From Aurantiochytrium sp. KH105 (taxonomy: Eukaryota > Sar > Bigyra > Thraustochytrida > Thraustochytriidae): a stretch of DNA of 64,000 nucleotides. Each line of letters starts with the position of its first letter. Position 1 is the first letter of the stretch. This document shows, piece by piece, positions 41,038 to 50,499 of this stretch. The notes below the pieces were generated by a model. It did no database searches. It had not been told where the DNA came from and was given only the letters and a program-made list of their open reading frames with translations. Position numbers and translations under genes: made by a program. The stretch covers positions 1 to 64,000 of the forward strand of contig BGKB01000174.1 in NCBI GenBank assembly GCA_003116975.1. Reading direction: 5' to 3'.

Positions 41038-41928
41038 ATGGTACGAGGTAACCTGGCGTTGATCATCGCTACCATTGTGTCTGTGGCGGCGCAAGCTCAC
41101 GGCGCTGGGCCAAGTCTCGACAATGCAGCTGATGCGTCTATTCAGTTAACGCGTACAGATTTGCGACTCATCGAGCGGTCTGAGGTCGAAGCACTGCAAG
41201 AGAGATTTACAGAGCATCCCGAACTTGTAAACGCCTCCTCGTATCGTTCCGGCGCTTGCTCTCCGCTGGCATATGCAGCAGCGTTAGGACACGCGGATGT
41301 TGTCGAAGCGCTAATTGAGCTCGATGCTGATCTTGAGGCACGATGTCATGAAGAGAGCGTGACTCCACTCATGTTAGCTATTATTTGTAGCAGGCAACAT
41401 GAGGTGAACCACGCTCTTTGCCCACAACACTTGGCCTCAGAGATTCCTGTTGAAGACAAGCACGCAGTGAGCGCGGCGCTTCTCTTGGAAGGCAACGCTT
41501 CACTGACGGCGACGGATGCGGCAGGACGTCAGGCCATCCATCTTGCAGCTCTTAATGGCAACGCAGAGGTCGCCAAGATGCTTCTTGAGCACGGAGCGGA
41601 TGCCTCCGCTCTCGACGCGCACGGATGGACGCCCATTATTTACGCTGCACAACGCGACGATGCTGAATGTATCGAAACGATCGCGCGTTCGGGCGGTGAC
41701 GTAAATCAGCTTGATGGCGCGGGGTTTTCCGCGCTTCTCCACGCTGTTCATCTCGGTCATGTCCCAGCAGCGCGTACGCTTCGTCAACTTGGCGCATCTT
41801 GCGACAATTCCGTCACAAGTCAGCTCCCAGATCTGCTCGCAGCGCAAGCCGACCCTGCAACGCGCAGACGCCTCGAGGTCGCGCTGGGCAAATTTTGTCT
41901 TCCGGGTCACTTCCACGACGAACTGTAA
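41038..41928 (+). CDS. Secreted or lumenal ankyrin-repeat protein
   Basis: A 296-residue protein with a clear N-terminal signal sequence (MVRGNLALIIATIVSVAAQAHG, cleavage likely near residue 22) followed by ankyrin repeats. Visible repeat cores are SPLAYAAALGHADVVEALIE, TPLMLAII, QAIHLAALNGNAEVAKMLLEHGADAS, TPIIYAAQRDDAECIETIAR and SALLHAVHLGHVPAARTLRQLGA, about five repeats in all. A Cys- and His-rich insert lies in the second repeat (residues 120-135). There is no TM helix or HDEL-type retention signal, although the protein ends HFHDEL, close to the ER-retrieval form HDEL/KDEL; an exact C-terminal HDEL is present. This makes an ER-lumenal location likely. Partner unknown. Single exon. Confidence 0.82.
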   Translation: MVRGNLALIIATIVSVAAQAHGAGPSLDNAADASIQLTRTDLRLIERSEVEALQERFTEHPELVNASSYRSGACSPLAYAAALGHADVVEALIELDADLEARCHEESVTPLMLAIICSRQHEVNHALCPQHLASEIPVEDKHAVSAALLLEGNASLTATDAAGRQAIHLAALNGNAEVAKMLLEHGADASALDAHGWTPIIYAAQRDDAECIETIARSGGDVNQLDGAGFSALLHAVHLGHVPAARTLRQLGASCDNSVTSQLPDLLAAQADPATRRRLEVALGKFCLPGHFHDEL

Positions 41929-43304
41929 ATTTGCGATATTTTTGGTTATGTGGCAGAATTTTAAGCTCTCTCTCTTGTGTCAATCTTTTTTTTTTCTTGT
42001 ATACGCGACAAAGGCGACCCTTGCTAGGGCTGGGATGCACGCCTTTCAGGTTTGCGCGCGTTTCGACGGAATAAGTTCGCTGTCGCCGAGCATCACTCAC
42101 GCGGCACGCGGACGAGGATTCAGAATTGCGTCTGGCGCGGGCGCGAGTCGTATACACGCTCGCCCAAGTCGCCCTTCGGTGTCCTGCAATCGACAGACAG
42201 ACAGACGCCCAGCGCCCGTCCAGTCAGGCAGCAAGGAACCCCCGCAACCCATTCACGCCTTCCGCGGCATTCCAGCTTGACGTCCGGCTGCCGTGAAACA
42301 GGCCCTTGCAGGAACTTGGAGGGGAAGAAAACGACCGCCTGAGAAGAAGCGAAGAAAGTAAAAAGATTCTCCTCTCCTCTCCTGCATCTATCTGCCTGCC
42401 TCAGCCTGCAACAGCAACGCCGTGATGAGGCGAGGCGAGGCGAGGCGAACGGAGGGAAGCAAGCACGCCGCCTCCGAGCGGGACCGAGCCGAGCCTTTCT
42501 ACGCACTCTCCTCTCACTGCCGCCACCGAGACCAGCCGCCGCCGCAGCGCCGCCGCGGAGAGCCGCAGCGAGGCAACTACTTGGCCAGGCATCGGGACGC
42601 GCCCGCCTGTGAGAGATGAGGGACGACCTGTAAAGATAACCTCCGCCAATAAAATAGCCTACTTGTTCGCCACCATTCTCCACTTGCAGCTCCCCTCTCC
42701 CTCCCTTACATTTTTTTCCGAAAAGATCCGCTCCAGCAGTGCAGGCAGGGCTCCCTGGGAAGCCGCCGCCGCTGCCGCGCGCTCGCCCGCCGCCGCCGAG
42801 CCCGCCGCCACCGCTGGCTCCCGCGCGGCTTTGCGTCGCGTCGCGTCGCGTCGCGTCGCCGCGGCGGGCGGCTGGCTCCCGCGCGCGGCGCGGCGCGGCG
42901 GGCGGCTCAGCGCGGGCGGTTGCAACGGCCGTCGCCGCGCGCGCAGAGTTACGGGCCTGCAGCCTCGGCCACCAGTGGCAGCACCGAGCAAGCAAGCGAA
43001 GGCGAGGAGAAGATACGGAAGCAAAAGAAACCTCGCGGAGACGGCGGTATAGGGGGCGCAAGGGGGAGGAGGGCGGGACGAGGGCGAGGACGAGGACGAG
43101 GACGACGGGGAGCAGCAGCAGACCCGCAACGCGCCCGGCCACGAACGCACGCACGCACGCACGCACGCACCCGAGCGAGAGAGCGAGAGAGCGAGAGAGC
43201 GAGAGAGCGAGCGGCAGCGCGCGAGCGAGAGGAGGAAGCGAGGCGAGAAAGCAGCGCGAAGCAGAGCGTTGGTTGGGACCCCGACGAGGACAAGGTCAGA
43301 CAAG
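41929..43304. other. Intergenic region with a HYDIN-derived fragment and repeats
   Basis: About 1.4 kb between two (+) genes. The first part is AT-rich 3' flank, then a degenerate copy of HYDIN sequence (42045-42193), (GACA)n at 42191-42205, (GGCGA)n at 42427-42447, (GTCGC)n at 42836-42858, (ACGC)n at 43145-43171 and (GAGA/GCGA)n at 43175-43215. The last part is probably the 5' UTR of the next gene. No gene is supported. Confidence 0.5.
42045..42193 (-). pseudogene. Degenerate fragment of the HYDIN coding sequence
   Basis: About 150 bases align by eye with 27805-27955 inside HYDIN, in the same orientation, including a 26-base identical block (42165-42190 versus 27921-27946) and similar blocks before it, with small indels. 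The reading frame is broken. It lies 1.6 kb upstream of the HYDIN start. It could be a remnant of a duplicated HYDIN-type gene or a dispersed insertion of a gene piece. Confidence 0.8.
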
Positions 43305-45194
43305 ATGAGCGTGAAGAAGGTGTACAAGGGACGCACGTGGGTGACCCAGCCCGGAGAATGGGAGCAGGAGAAGCACTACTACCCGCGTGCGCTCAACGCG
43401 CAGCTGCACCCGCTCGTGCAGTCGTTCATGTCGCTTGACAAGAAGCGCCTCGCCATGCGCTACTGCCACTTGCACCCCGAGGCGAACCAAGAGAAGCTTC
43501 TCGAGGTGCTCTCCTACAAGCCGTCCTTTTTCAAGTGGAGCGGTGCCGATCTCTTTTGCGTCACCAACGAGAGCGCGAACCGTCAGATGATTGTCATTGA
43601 GACCAACAGGTACGTTGCAAAGCTAGGGCTAGGGCTAGGGCTAGGGCTTGGACTTTTCCCCTCACATTTGGAACGACCGACAAATTGACTGACTGACTGA
43701 CTCATTTACCTACATCCTGGTGCCGACAATGGTGACGACTGATGACGATAACGATGATGAGTCGTGCACAGCTGCCCGAGTGGACAAAAATCGATGCCTG
43801 CTGCCGGCACGAACGACGCCGAGTCTTCCAAGGAGACGGGTTACTATCGAATGGTTGCCGAGACCTTTGGTCCTCTTCTCAAGGAGAAGGACGCTGATCT
43901 CCCCGACGGTGTCTTTGCCGTCATCTTTGACAAGAACCCCATGGAAGCCACCGGCTACGCGCAGTGTACGTTTTACATCACCAGCTGTCTTCCTTTCTTT
44001 CTTGATTGGTTGATTCCATAGTGCGCTTTCCCCCTTTGCGACAACTAACGTTTTCGTGCTTCTCCTTTCCATTTTTTTACCCATGCTACAGGCATGAGCG
44101 ACTACCTCGCGAAGACCGTGTTTTGCGTGGAGTTCTTCAAGCTCGACAAAAACCCGCCCGCCAAGTGGACCTCCGATGGCGTCCTTCTGATTCGCGTCAA
44201 GAAGGCCGACCTGGAGAAGCATTATCCGGAAAAGGTCAGCCTGAGCGAGCCGTGCACCGACGAGGAGTACTCCGACTACGTCTGGGTCCCTGTCAAGGCC
44301 GCCTTCCGGTATGTGACCATTGCACCCTGGAGCCGCATCCCCATCGTCACCAAGACGCTCGTGTTGAACCCGATCATTTCGTGCTTGAGCGGCGGCCGTA
44401 ACAAGCTGGTGGCCAGCAAGTCTTACGATTTTCTCAATGCCGAGCTTGCCGAGTACGGTCTCACGATTCGTGCCCCCGAGACCATTAGCGATGTCTCATT
44501 GACCGAGATCCCGCTCTACCTCAAGTCGATGGGCTACGTTGGCGTCATCAAGGTCCCGTACAGCAACGCAGGCCAGGGTGTCTTTACCATCACGTCCAAG
44601 GCCGAGCTCGATGAGTTCATGGAGTGGGCCAAGGACACGATTTACGACCAGTACATTGTCCAGGCCCTTGTCGGCAACTCGACCTGGTCGAGCCGTTCCA
44701 CGGGCGGCACCTTCTACCATGTTGGCACAATCCCGAACTCCAAGTACCGCATTTACGTTGCTGATGTGCGCATGATGATTTGCGCCACCGACGAGGGATA
44801 CCGCCCGCTCGCCATTTACGCGCGTCGCGCCGCGGCGCCCCTTGCCGAGTCGCTTGACGGCGAATCGTCCTCGTGGGACATGCTTGGTACCAACCTGAGC
44901 ATTGCCAAGCCTGATGGCACCTGGGACAGCGACACGGGTCGTCTTCTCCTCATGGACCGCAAGGACTTCAACAAGCTCGGTCTTTCCGTGGACGATCTTG
45001 TCGATGGCTTCATTCAGTGCGTCATGGCCTCGACCGCCATCGACCAAATGTGCAAGCGACTCCTCAAGCACAACAAGTTTGATCAGGCTCTCTTTTCTAG
45101 CCTTAACAAGGACCCTGGCTTCATGAGTGAGGTTTTCTCCCTCGAAGACATGGCCAAGAAGGAGGAGGCTGAAAAGGCTGCCGAGGCAAACTAA
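43305..45194 (+). CDS. Conserved ATP-grasp-like protein, three exons
   Basis: A 533-residue protein assembled from exons 43305-43609, 43772-43965 and 44092-45194. Introns are 162 and 126 nt, both with GTACGT donors, acceptors CACAG and CTACAG; phases match, giving the continuous motifs ETN-SCPSGQKSMP across junction 1 and GYAQ-CMSDY across junction 2. The start MSVKKVYKGRTWV follows a GC-rich leader. Exon 3 contains a GGRNKLVASKSYDFLN segment, then GYVGVIKVPYSNAGQGVFTI with the glycine/lysine pattern of an ATP-grasp nucleotide-binding loop, and later acidic residues (RIYVADVRMMI) of a metal-binding type. I believe similar proteins occur in amoebae and fungi, but I do not know a function. Substrate unknown; probably a cytosolic ligase-like enzyme. 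Confidence 0.78.
43623..43646 (+). repeat. (CTAGGG)n telomere-like repeat inside an intron
   Basis: Four tandem CTAGGG units, one base away from TTAGGG, beginning 13 bases after the 5' splice site of intron 1 of the ATP-grasp-like gene. A tandem GACT array (43686-43702) follows in the same intron. Confidence 0.85.
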
Positions 45195-46010
45195 TTCCGC
45201 CTTGTCTTGCGAGACGCTCATTGAAAAGCAATTTTACTTGTCAGAATGATAATTTTCAGACTTGATAAAGAACAAGGGAGCAAATCATGCAGTCATAAAG
45301 TCTGAGCAGTGACTTTTGAATAAGAAAAGAGAGAACTACGCAAAAATGGAAATCTCGATTGCGAGGGTTACGTGGCGATCACAGGAATTCTTTGGGTTTC
45401 ACGTTTACTAAGGTAAATATTTGTTGGGAAGACAGTGGAACAACATTGTGTTTCCCACGCTTGCACGGATATAGAGTAAGTCAATTATTTTCATACCCTT
45501 TACGTTTGAAATGAACGGCACTCAACAAAAATCTGAACAATTTTTTGCGCCCTTCTCGTTGGCGAGAAGATGAAGCTCGGCAAACAATTTCACATAGACA
45601 AGAAGTAAGAAGCGATGACGAATCGCTTATAGTAAGCACCTTGCATAGCAGGAACACACCACCAATTCTTCTCTTCGCCCTTCTCTTCCGAGGGATTTGA
45701 ACGAAGGCAACGCTTTCTTTGATTCGTAGAAGAGTCAGCTTTGTTGGGGAAGAAAGAAGCAAAGTCAACGTTTGTTCGAACAGGCCAATATAGTTTCAGA
45801 AACAATTGTCTTTAAGGAGCTACTCTCCGAGAGAGAGAGAGAGAGAGAGAGAAGCGACCACGTGTGAAGACTGCCACCGTGCGCACGGACACAGCAACGA
45901 ATTTCTCCATCCTTTTGATATTGATAGAATTCTTGGATTGCGTTTTTTTGTTGCAAAAATTCCGCGAATAAGCGAATGAACGAACAAGAGAGAATGTTTC
46001 CTTTCGCTCG
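45195..46010. other. Convergent 3' intergenic region, AT-rich
   Basis: About 800 bp between convergent genes, clearly more AT-rich than the coding parts, with a (GA)n tract at 45829-45852. Probably 3' UTRs. No gene or tRNA is supported. Confidence 0.45.
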
Positions 46011-47828
46011 CTAGGTGTGACCGTCATCAACCTTGCCCTTGGGGAGCTCGTCCTCGACGTAGCCGAGGTGGATAATGCGGTCACCCGAGGCACAAATCGG
46101 ATTGGTGGACTTGCCGACAACGATAGCGTCAGCTGGAGCCTTGAGAGTGAAGACAACATCGCCAAAGAGGTTCTGAACAATGGCCAAAATCTCGCCCTGC
46201 GTGACCCAAGTATTGACCTCGGGCCTCACACGAAGCACGCCGCCAGCTGGCGAGTAAATCCACTTGGAACGCGCACAAATCGTCGTCTTTGTGTGCAACG
46301 GGTTCACGCTGCCACGGCGCGAAGTACGGCGGTGCGGGGAAGGCGGCTTGGTGAGCGGCGAGAGAGGAGATGCCATTGAGGCACCCGCGGAGAGGGCCAC
46401 AAAGCTATCGACGCTGTCGAGGCGACGCATGTCCGTCTTGGACGGCTCCTCTGCGGCCGCATCAGAAGACTCGGCCTCCTTCGGAGTCGAATCATCATTC
46501 TTGCCGCTTTCGGTGTTGGCATCGCCATCCTCGTCATCTTCCTCATCGCCAAAGCTCTGCACATCGAGCCAACGCAGCACATTTTCTACACCGTAGAGGG
46601 CCGAGGAAACAAACTTGTTGTGGAATACAAGAGGGTCACCGATCTCGACGGTAATGCTCGGGATGCCGAGCGCCATGGCTGCAGAACGGAGCGAGCCGTC
46701 AGGGGCTGTGTTGTGGACAATGATTTGAGGGTGCTGCAAGAGCGCCATCTCGTGGCTCACGGGGTGACGCATGTCGGCGCGCACGTAGAGACTGTTCTTG
46801 CGGCCGAAGCTGGCCGTGTGCATGTCGATATGGTAATCGAACTTTTTGATAATCTTTTCAAGCACGTGATGCACGTACGTCTGGCCGCAGTTGCCGTCCG
46901 GGTTTCCGGGGAAGAGACGGTTGAGGTCCTGTCCATCATGAAACCCGCGCTGGCGACGCTGGTAGCCCGGCGGGTTCAGCACCGGGATCGCCACGAGGGT
47001 ACCCTTCATGCTGTCAACATCAATCTCGCGAAAGAGACGAAAGATGAGCGGGATGCCGTTGAGCTCGTTGCCGTGGAGCGCAGAAGTGATGCCAAGGACT
47101 GGGCCGGCAAAGCGACCCTTGGCCACGGTCACATGAATGGTAATGTAGTCACCCACCTCGTTAGGCACGAGGGCGAGCTTGAGACGGGTGATTTGGCCAG
47201 GCGGCAACGATTCGAGGGCCAGCTCCGATAGCAGGGGCACGGGCTCGTCGACTTCGAGCTCGTTAAGGCGCTCGCCCGCCTCGGTTTCATCGTACTCGAT
47301 CTTCTCGTCGGGTCCCATGAGCTGGTCGATTTCCTCGCGGAGAGAATCGAGCTCCTGGGCGTGCTTGGCGCTCGACTGCACGACGCGCTCCGAGAGCTTT
47401 TCGATGCTGGCAACCACGTCGGAGGGCGTGTCGTCCTCGAGGTGCTTGAGCACCTTCTTGATGAACTTGTTTTGGCCCTCGTGGTTGATCTCGTTGTAGC
47501 GGGCGAGACGCTTGAGACTGAGGACCCACTTGAGCTGGAGCTCGTGGTCCGGGCCGTTGCCGCCGGCCTGCGCCTTTTCCGCGTCCTGCTTGACCTTGGT
47601 GCGAATGGTCTGCATCTGGCGCTTCAGATGGCCATCAATCTTGAGGACCTCGCGCTTCCAGCGCGGCTTGAACTCCTCCATGAACGCGTGCACATTCTTG
47701 AACCTTCCGAAGGAGTCGATGTGCGCGTTCAGAAGCTGCTTGAGCTCCTTGTACTCGAGAAAGAGGTCGATCCACTTGGAGTTCCACGAGAGGTTCTGCT
47801 CCAGCCGGATCGTCTTGCCGAACTTCAT
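46011..47828 (-). CDS. SPX-domain / aspartoacylase (AstE/AspA) fusion protein
   Basis: A 605-residue single-exon protein joining two domains. Residues 1-170 are an SPX domain: MKFGKTIRLEQNLSW start, LFLEYKELKQLL and the lysine-rich KFIKKVLKHL helix (121-130) that in this family binds inositol pyrophosphates. Residues 210-425 and 520-605 are a zinc carboxypeptidase-like succinylglutamate desuccinylase/aspartoacylase domain. Zinc ligands are His252 and Glu255 (LHGNE) and His337 (DMHT); the substrate loop DLNRLFPG is at 301-308 and the general base is Glu395 (TVEIGDP). An acidic, serine-rich insert (about 425-515) splits the catalytic core from the C-terminal barrel. The layout suggests amide hydrolysis of an N-acyl amino acid controlled by phosphate status; this is inference. 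The C-terminus is short. A CTGAC array about 175 bases upstream may mark a 5' UTR intron. Confidence 0.9.
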   Translation of the reverse strand: MKFGKTIRLEQNLSWNSKWIDLFLEYKELKQLLNAHIDSFGRFKNVHAFMEEFKPRWKREVLKIDGHLKRQMQTIRTKVKQDAEKAQAGGNGPDHELQLKWVLSLKRLARYNEINHEGQNKFIKKVLKHLEDDTPSDVVASIEKLSERVVQSSAKHAQELDSLREEIDQLMGPDEKIEYDETEAGERLNELEVDEPVPLLSELALESLPPGQITRLKLALVPNEVGDYITIHVTVAKGRFAGPVLGITSALHGNELNGIPLIFRLFREIDVDSMKGTLVAIPVLNPPGYQRRQRGFHDGQDLNRLFPGNPDGNCGQTYVHHVLEKIIKKFDYHIDMHTASFGRKNSLYVRADMRHPVSHEMALLQHPQIIVHNTAPDGSLRSAAMALGIPSITVEIGDPLVFHNKFVSSALYGVENVLRWLDVQSFGDEEDDEDGDANTESGKNDDSTPKEAESSDAAAEEPSKTDMRRLDSVDSFVALSAGASMASPLSPLTKPPSPHRRTSRRGSVNPLHTKTTICARSKWIYSPAGGVLRVRPEVNTWVTQGEILAIVQNLFGDVVFTLKAPADAIVVGKSTNPICASGDRIIHLGYVEDELPKGKVDDGHT

Positions 47829-48600
47829 CTTGCCCGTGCGCTGCTCTCGCCGCCCTTGCTCCCCCTCCCTCCTCTCCTCCTCTTCCCCCTCCTCGCGCCG
47901 CCCTTGCTCGCGCCCGCCTCAACCGCCGTCGGTGCCTGCCGCGCAAGGATACCGGTTTGCTGCCGCAGCCGCTTCCTCTGCTTTCTCCGCCTCGCCTGCA
48001 GTGCTGGGTCAGGTCAGGTCAGTCAGGCAGTCAGTCAGGCAGGCAGTCAGTCAGTCAGTCGCCTCCCGAGCCAAACAACAACAACAACAACAACAACAGA
48101 CAACAGACCTACCTCGCCCGGGGCCTGCGCGTGCGCGCTTGCGTGCTGGTCGCGCGTCTGCGTGTTCGCCATGTTGCTGTTGCTGTCGGCGCGGGAGCTG
48201 ACCCACGCGGCGCGAGCTCTGGCTCTCCGGGGGGCATAGTAATTTAATTATCCGCAGCCTACTGTAGATAGCCGCCGCCTTTGTTGCTGTTGCCGCAAGC
48301 AAGTGAAAGCAAGCAAGCAAGTGAAAGCAAGTGAAAGTAAGCAAGCAAGCGTGGCAAGTGAAAGCAAGCAAGAAAGCAAACAAGCGCTCTTGCAAGTGCA
48401 GTGCACTGCAGAAGCGGGCAACTTGAACAGCAGCGGCATTCCCGCGGTACGAGCTGGCGTACTGCGCGAGCAGCAAGCAAGAGGCGGCTCCCCTCCCTCC
48501 CTCCCTCCCTGCCAGCCGCCGCGCAGGCCAGCCAAGCAGACGACCGGCAGCGCGCAGTGCAGCTCACGGCTCGTACCACACACATACCGGTTACGCGCTG
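47829..48600. promoter_or_regulatory. Upstream region of the SPX gene with several tandem repeats
   Basis: GC-rich 5' flank holding a GTCAG/GCAGTC array (48005-48062; CTGAC on the sense strand of the SPX gene), (CAA)n (48071-48101) and an AAGCAAGTGAAAGC-type array (48296-48400). No gene is supported. The CTGAC array may belong to a 5' UTR intron. Confidence 0.4.
48296..48400 (+). repeat. AAGCAAGTGAAAGC degenerate tandem array
   Basis: Repeated AGCAAG and GCAAGTGAAA units over about 100 bases, with at least four GCAAGTGAAAG copies. Simple-sequence DNA. Confidence 0.8.
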
Positions 48601-48779
48601 CGAAAGCCACGCCATGCCAGGCTAGGCCATGCCATGCCCAACTTTCCTGCCATGGCGGCGTTTTGGCGGCTCGGCTCCTTGGCCTTTCTCTCCCTTTTCG
48701 ACCTTGCGACGGCGGCTGGCTTTCGCGGCTCGCTTCCCCAGCCCCGGGAGAGGCCGGGAGAGGGGGGAACGTAGACCCC

Positions 48780-49693
48780 GACCGCCTCCGCCTCGCCAGA
48801 AGCGCCTTCCCGAGGACCGCGCCGCGCAATGAGGTCGACGGCAAGGCTGCGCTCCGGCGAGAGCAGCGTTGCGGGGATCGGGTGGTTGTCCGCGCGGCAG
48901 TTTGGGAAGTCGCTGCGGCCCCGCGCCAGCGCTAACATCCGAGGCTCGCGGAGCGCTGGCTCGAAGAGCGCCACGAGGCGGGCGACGTCTGCTCTGTCGG
49001 CGGCCTGGTCGATCGAGGCTGCAAACGAGGAGAAAATCGCGAAATAGGTAAAACAGGAGAGAATCCTTGAACCGGCGCAGGTCTGGACACGTTGCCCGGG
49101 GCGCAACGACCACCCCGCACTTGCACTCGTTAAACAAGCGCCGCGCCGCATCGACGTCCTCTAGCTGCGCGAAGAAGGCACGGAGCAGCGCAGAAGCGGG
49201 CGCGACGAGCCTGCGTGGTATTCGTGTGCCCCAATCGAGCTCGCGGCGGATGAGGATCCCGAAAACGGTTTGCATCGTCTTTGCCACTGCGGAGGAGATG
49301 AGGTCATGCGCGCACCGGCCGTATCCAATGAGTTTCTGAGCAAGCTGCATGCTCACGAGCTTGTCCGGGCTGGAGACACCCTGCTCAACGCCCGGCATGA
49401 TGCCAATGAGTGCAGCGAGCCACGCGTCCTTGGATCCCGGCGCGAAAATGGCGCCGCGCCGCGCGCCAGCTCGCTCAATATTTCTGACCATTCTCTCGGC
49501 GTCTGCGAGGGACTGCCATCAACATGCCTTGCGCCCGACGAAATTTCTTGACGCCGCGCATGATCTCGGCGCTCGTCGGGGCGTAGCATGGCGCGCCGCC
49601 GCCAAGCCCGAACCAAGGCAGTGGCTTGGTCCTCGCCCCAGGTCTTGCCCCACGCGAGAGATCGCCAAGCAAGCGCTCGTCCGCGGCCCCCAA
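48780..49693 (-). pseudogene. Decayed or mis-framed gene, unknown family
   Basis: Three consecutive minus-strand frames each look like protein but none is complete. A start-proximal piece (about 49693-49510) ends TSAEIMRGVKKFRR. A central piece (about 49512-49070) contains SLADAERMVRNIERAG, DAWLAALIGIMPGVEQG and LFNECKCGVVVAP. A distal piece (about 49055-48790) contains DQAADRADVARLVALFEPA. The central-to-distal change could be an intron of about 79 nt (GTTCAAG to CGACAG, phase-compatible); the first change has no good intron and is probably a frameshift. The downstream end runs into repetitive Arg-rich sequence. I do not recognise the family. The position beside a Crinkler-type gene and another pseudogene suggests a decaying accessory gene. 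Confidence 0.45.
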
Positions 49694-49699
49694 TTCTCA

Positions 49700-49997
49700 G
49701 CACCTTTCCCCGTCTGCAAAGACGTGCAGATTCTACTTACTATACTCTCGTAATAAGAAAGAGAAGGGGGGAAACTGCTCCAGCCGAAGAGGGCAGACCA
49801 GCAATCGAGGATAGAGGGAGAGCGAGGGCGGCGCGGACGGCGACGAGGAGGGAGAGAGAGGGAAACGGGGGGAAAGGCACGCGCGCGGGGGGAGAGCGAA
49901 CGCGACGACCCGAAGGCGCCACCAACATGCATGCACTCGTTCAAGAAATAGGTTTCCGTCACAACTAAGGGCGGTGCGCGGATCACTAGGCCTACCA
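49700..49997. other. Purine-rich spacer in the accessory island
   Basis: GA- and GGGA-rich sequence (49755-49915) with a TAGGCCTA copy at its edge (49987-49994). No gene is supported. Confidence 0.4.
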
Positions 49998-49999
49998 AT

Positions 50000-50089
50000 C
50001 AGAGTGTTTGGTATAGCCTACTGGTTTTTAAAATTATACTATCAATCCGAGAGTGCCAAACACTCTGAAAATTCTTTTTAGAGTGTTTG
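50000..50089. repeat. AT-rich patch with three AGAGTGTTTG copies (direct and inverted)
   Basis: CAGAGTGTTTGG (50000-50011) is inverted as CCAAACACTCTG (50056-50067), and AGAGTGTTTG recurs in direct orientation at 50080-50089, followed by similar downstream bases (GTATAGCCTAC versus TACAACCTAC). The 90-bp patch is much more AT-rich than its surroundings. This is reminiscent of a small non-autonomous transposable-element terminus, but no complete element or target-site duplication is evident. Confidence 0.6.
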
Positions 50090-50117
50090 TACAACCTACG
50101 GTTCAACGGGGGCGCTT

Positions 50118-50423
50118 TTGGTTATCCCTGACAACTACGTCACCCACGCCAACCTGCAGGGCAATCACAAAGGACTTCGGGCAGTGAGCCAGTTCCCTGG
50201 TCCCATTTGTCTTGCTTCGATCCTGGAACCCAGTGGCGTATCAGCCATGTTCCTCGTTGTGGAATTGCTGGAGGCACAGATCAAGAGCGATACCGGCGAA
50301 TTATCTTCCGAAAAGATGGTCAAAGCATACGAGCCTTTCACCATCGCGAACGATGATTCGCTGGACTATGGTCGTATTGCTCGGGTCACCGCGGACCTGG
50401 AAAGTCCATTCACAGTGCAATAA
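50118..50423 (+). pseudogene. ORF remnant, unknown protein
   Basis: A frame open from 50082 to a TAA at 50421-50423 encodes about 100 residues with ordinary protein composition (for example GPICLASILEPSGVSAMFLVVELLEAQ and KMVKAYEPFTIAND) but no upstream ATG. Its base composition is balanced, unlike the C/G-ending codons of neighbouring genes. It starts right after the inverted-repeat patch. It is probably the 3' end of a lost or foreign gene, or a terminal exon. I cannot name a family. Confidence 0.4.
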
Positions 50424-50499
50424 ATAATAATAAGCAACAAAAAAACTAGAGAACAAAAAAGAAAAGAAGAGGAGAGAAAGCCGTGCGCGCGAGCGCGCA

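Noticed and set aside
43623..43646. Telomeric repeats as evidence for a chromosome end or fusion
   Set aside because: Only four units, inside an intron of a conserved gene.
45691..45700. T-loop-like sequence suggesting a tRNA on the minus strand
   Set aside because: The flanking bases cannot form the T stem, and no D-arm or acceptor stem is found.
47361..48239. 292-codon plus-strand frame opposite the SPX gene
   Set aside because: Antisense shadow extending into repeats; the sense strand has clear SPX and zinc-enzyme motifs.
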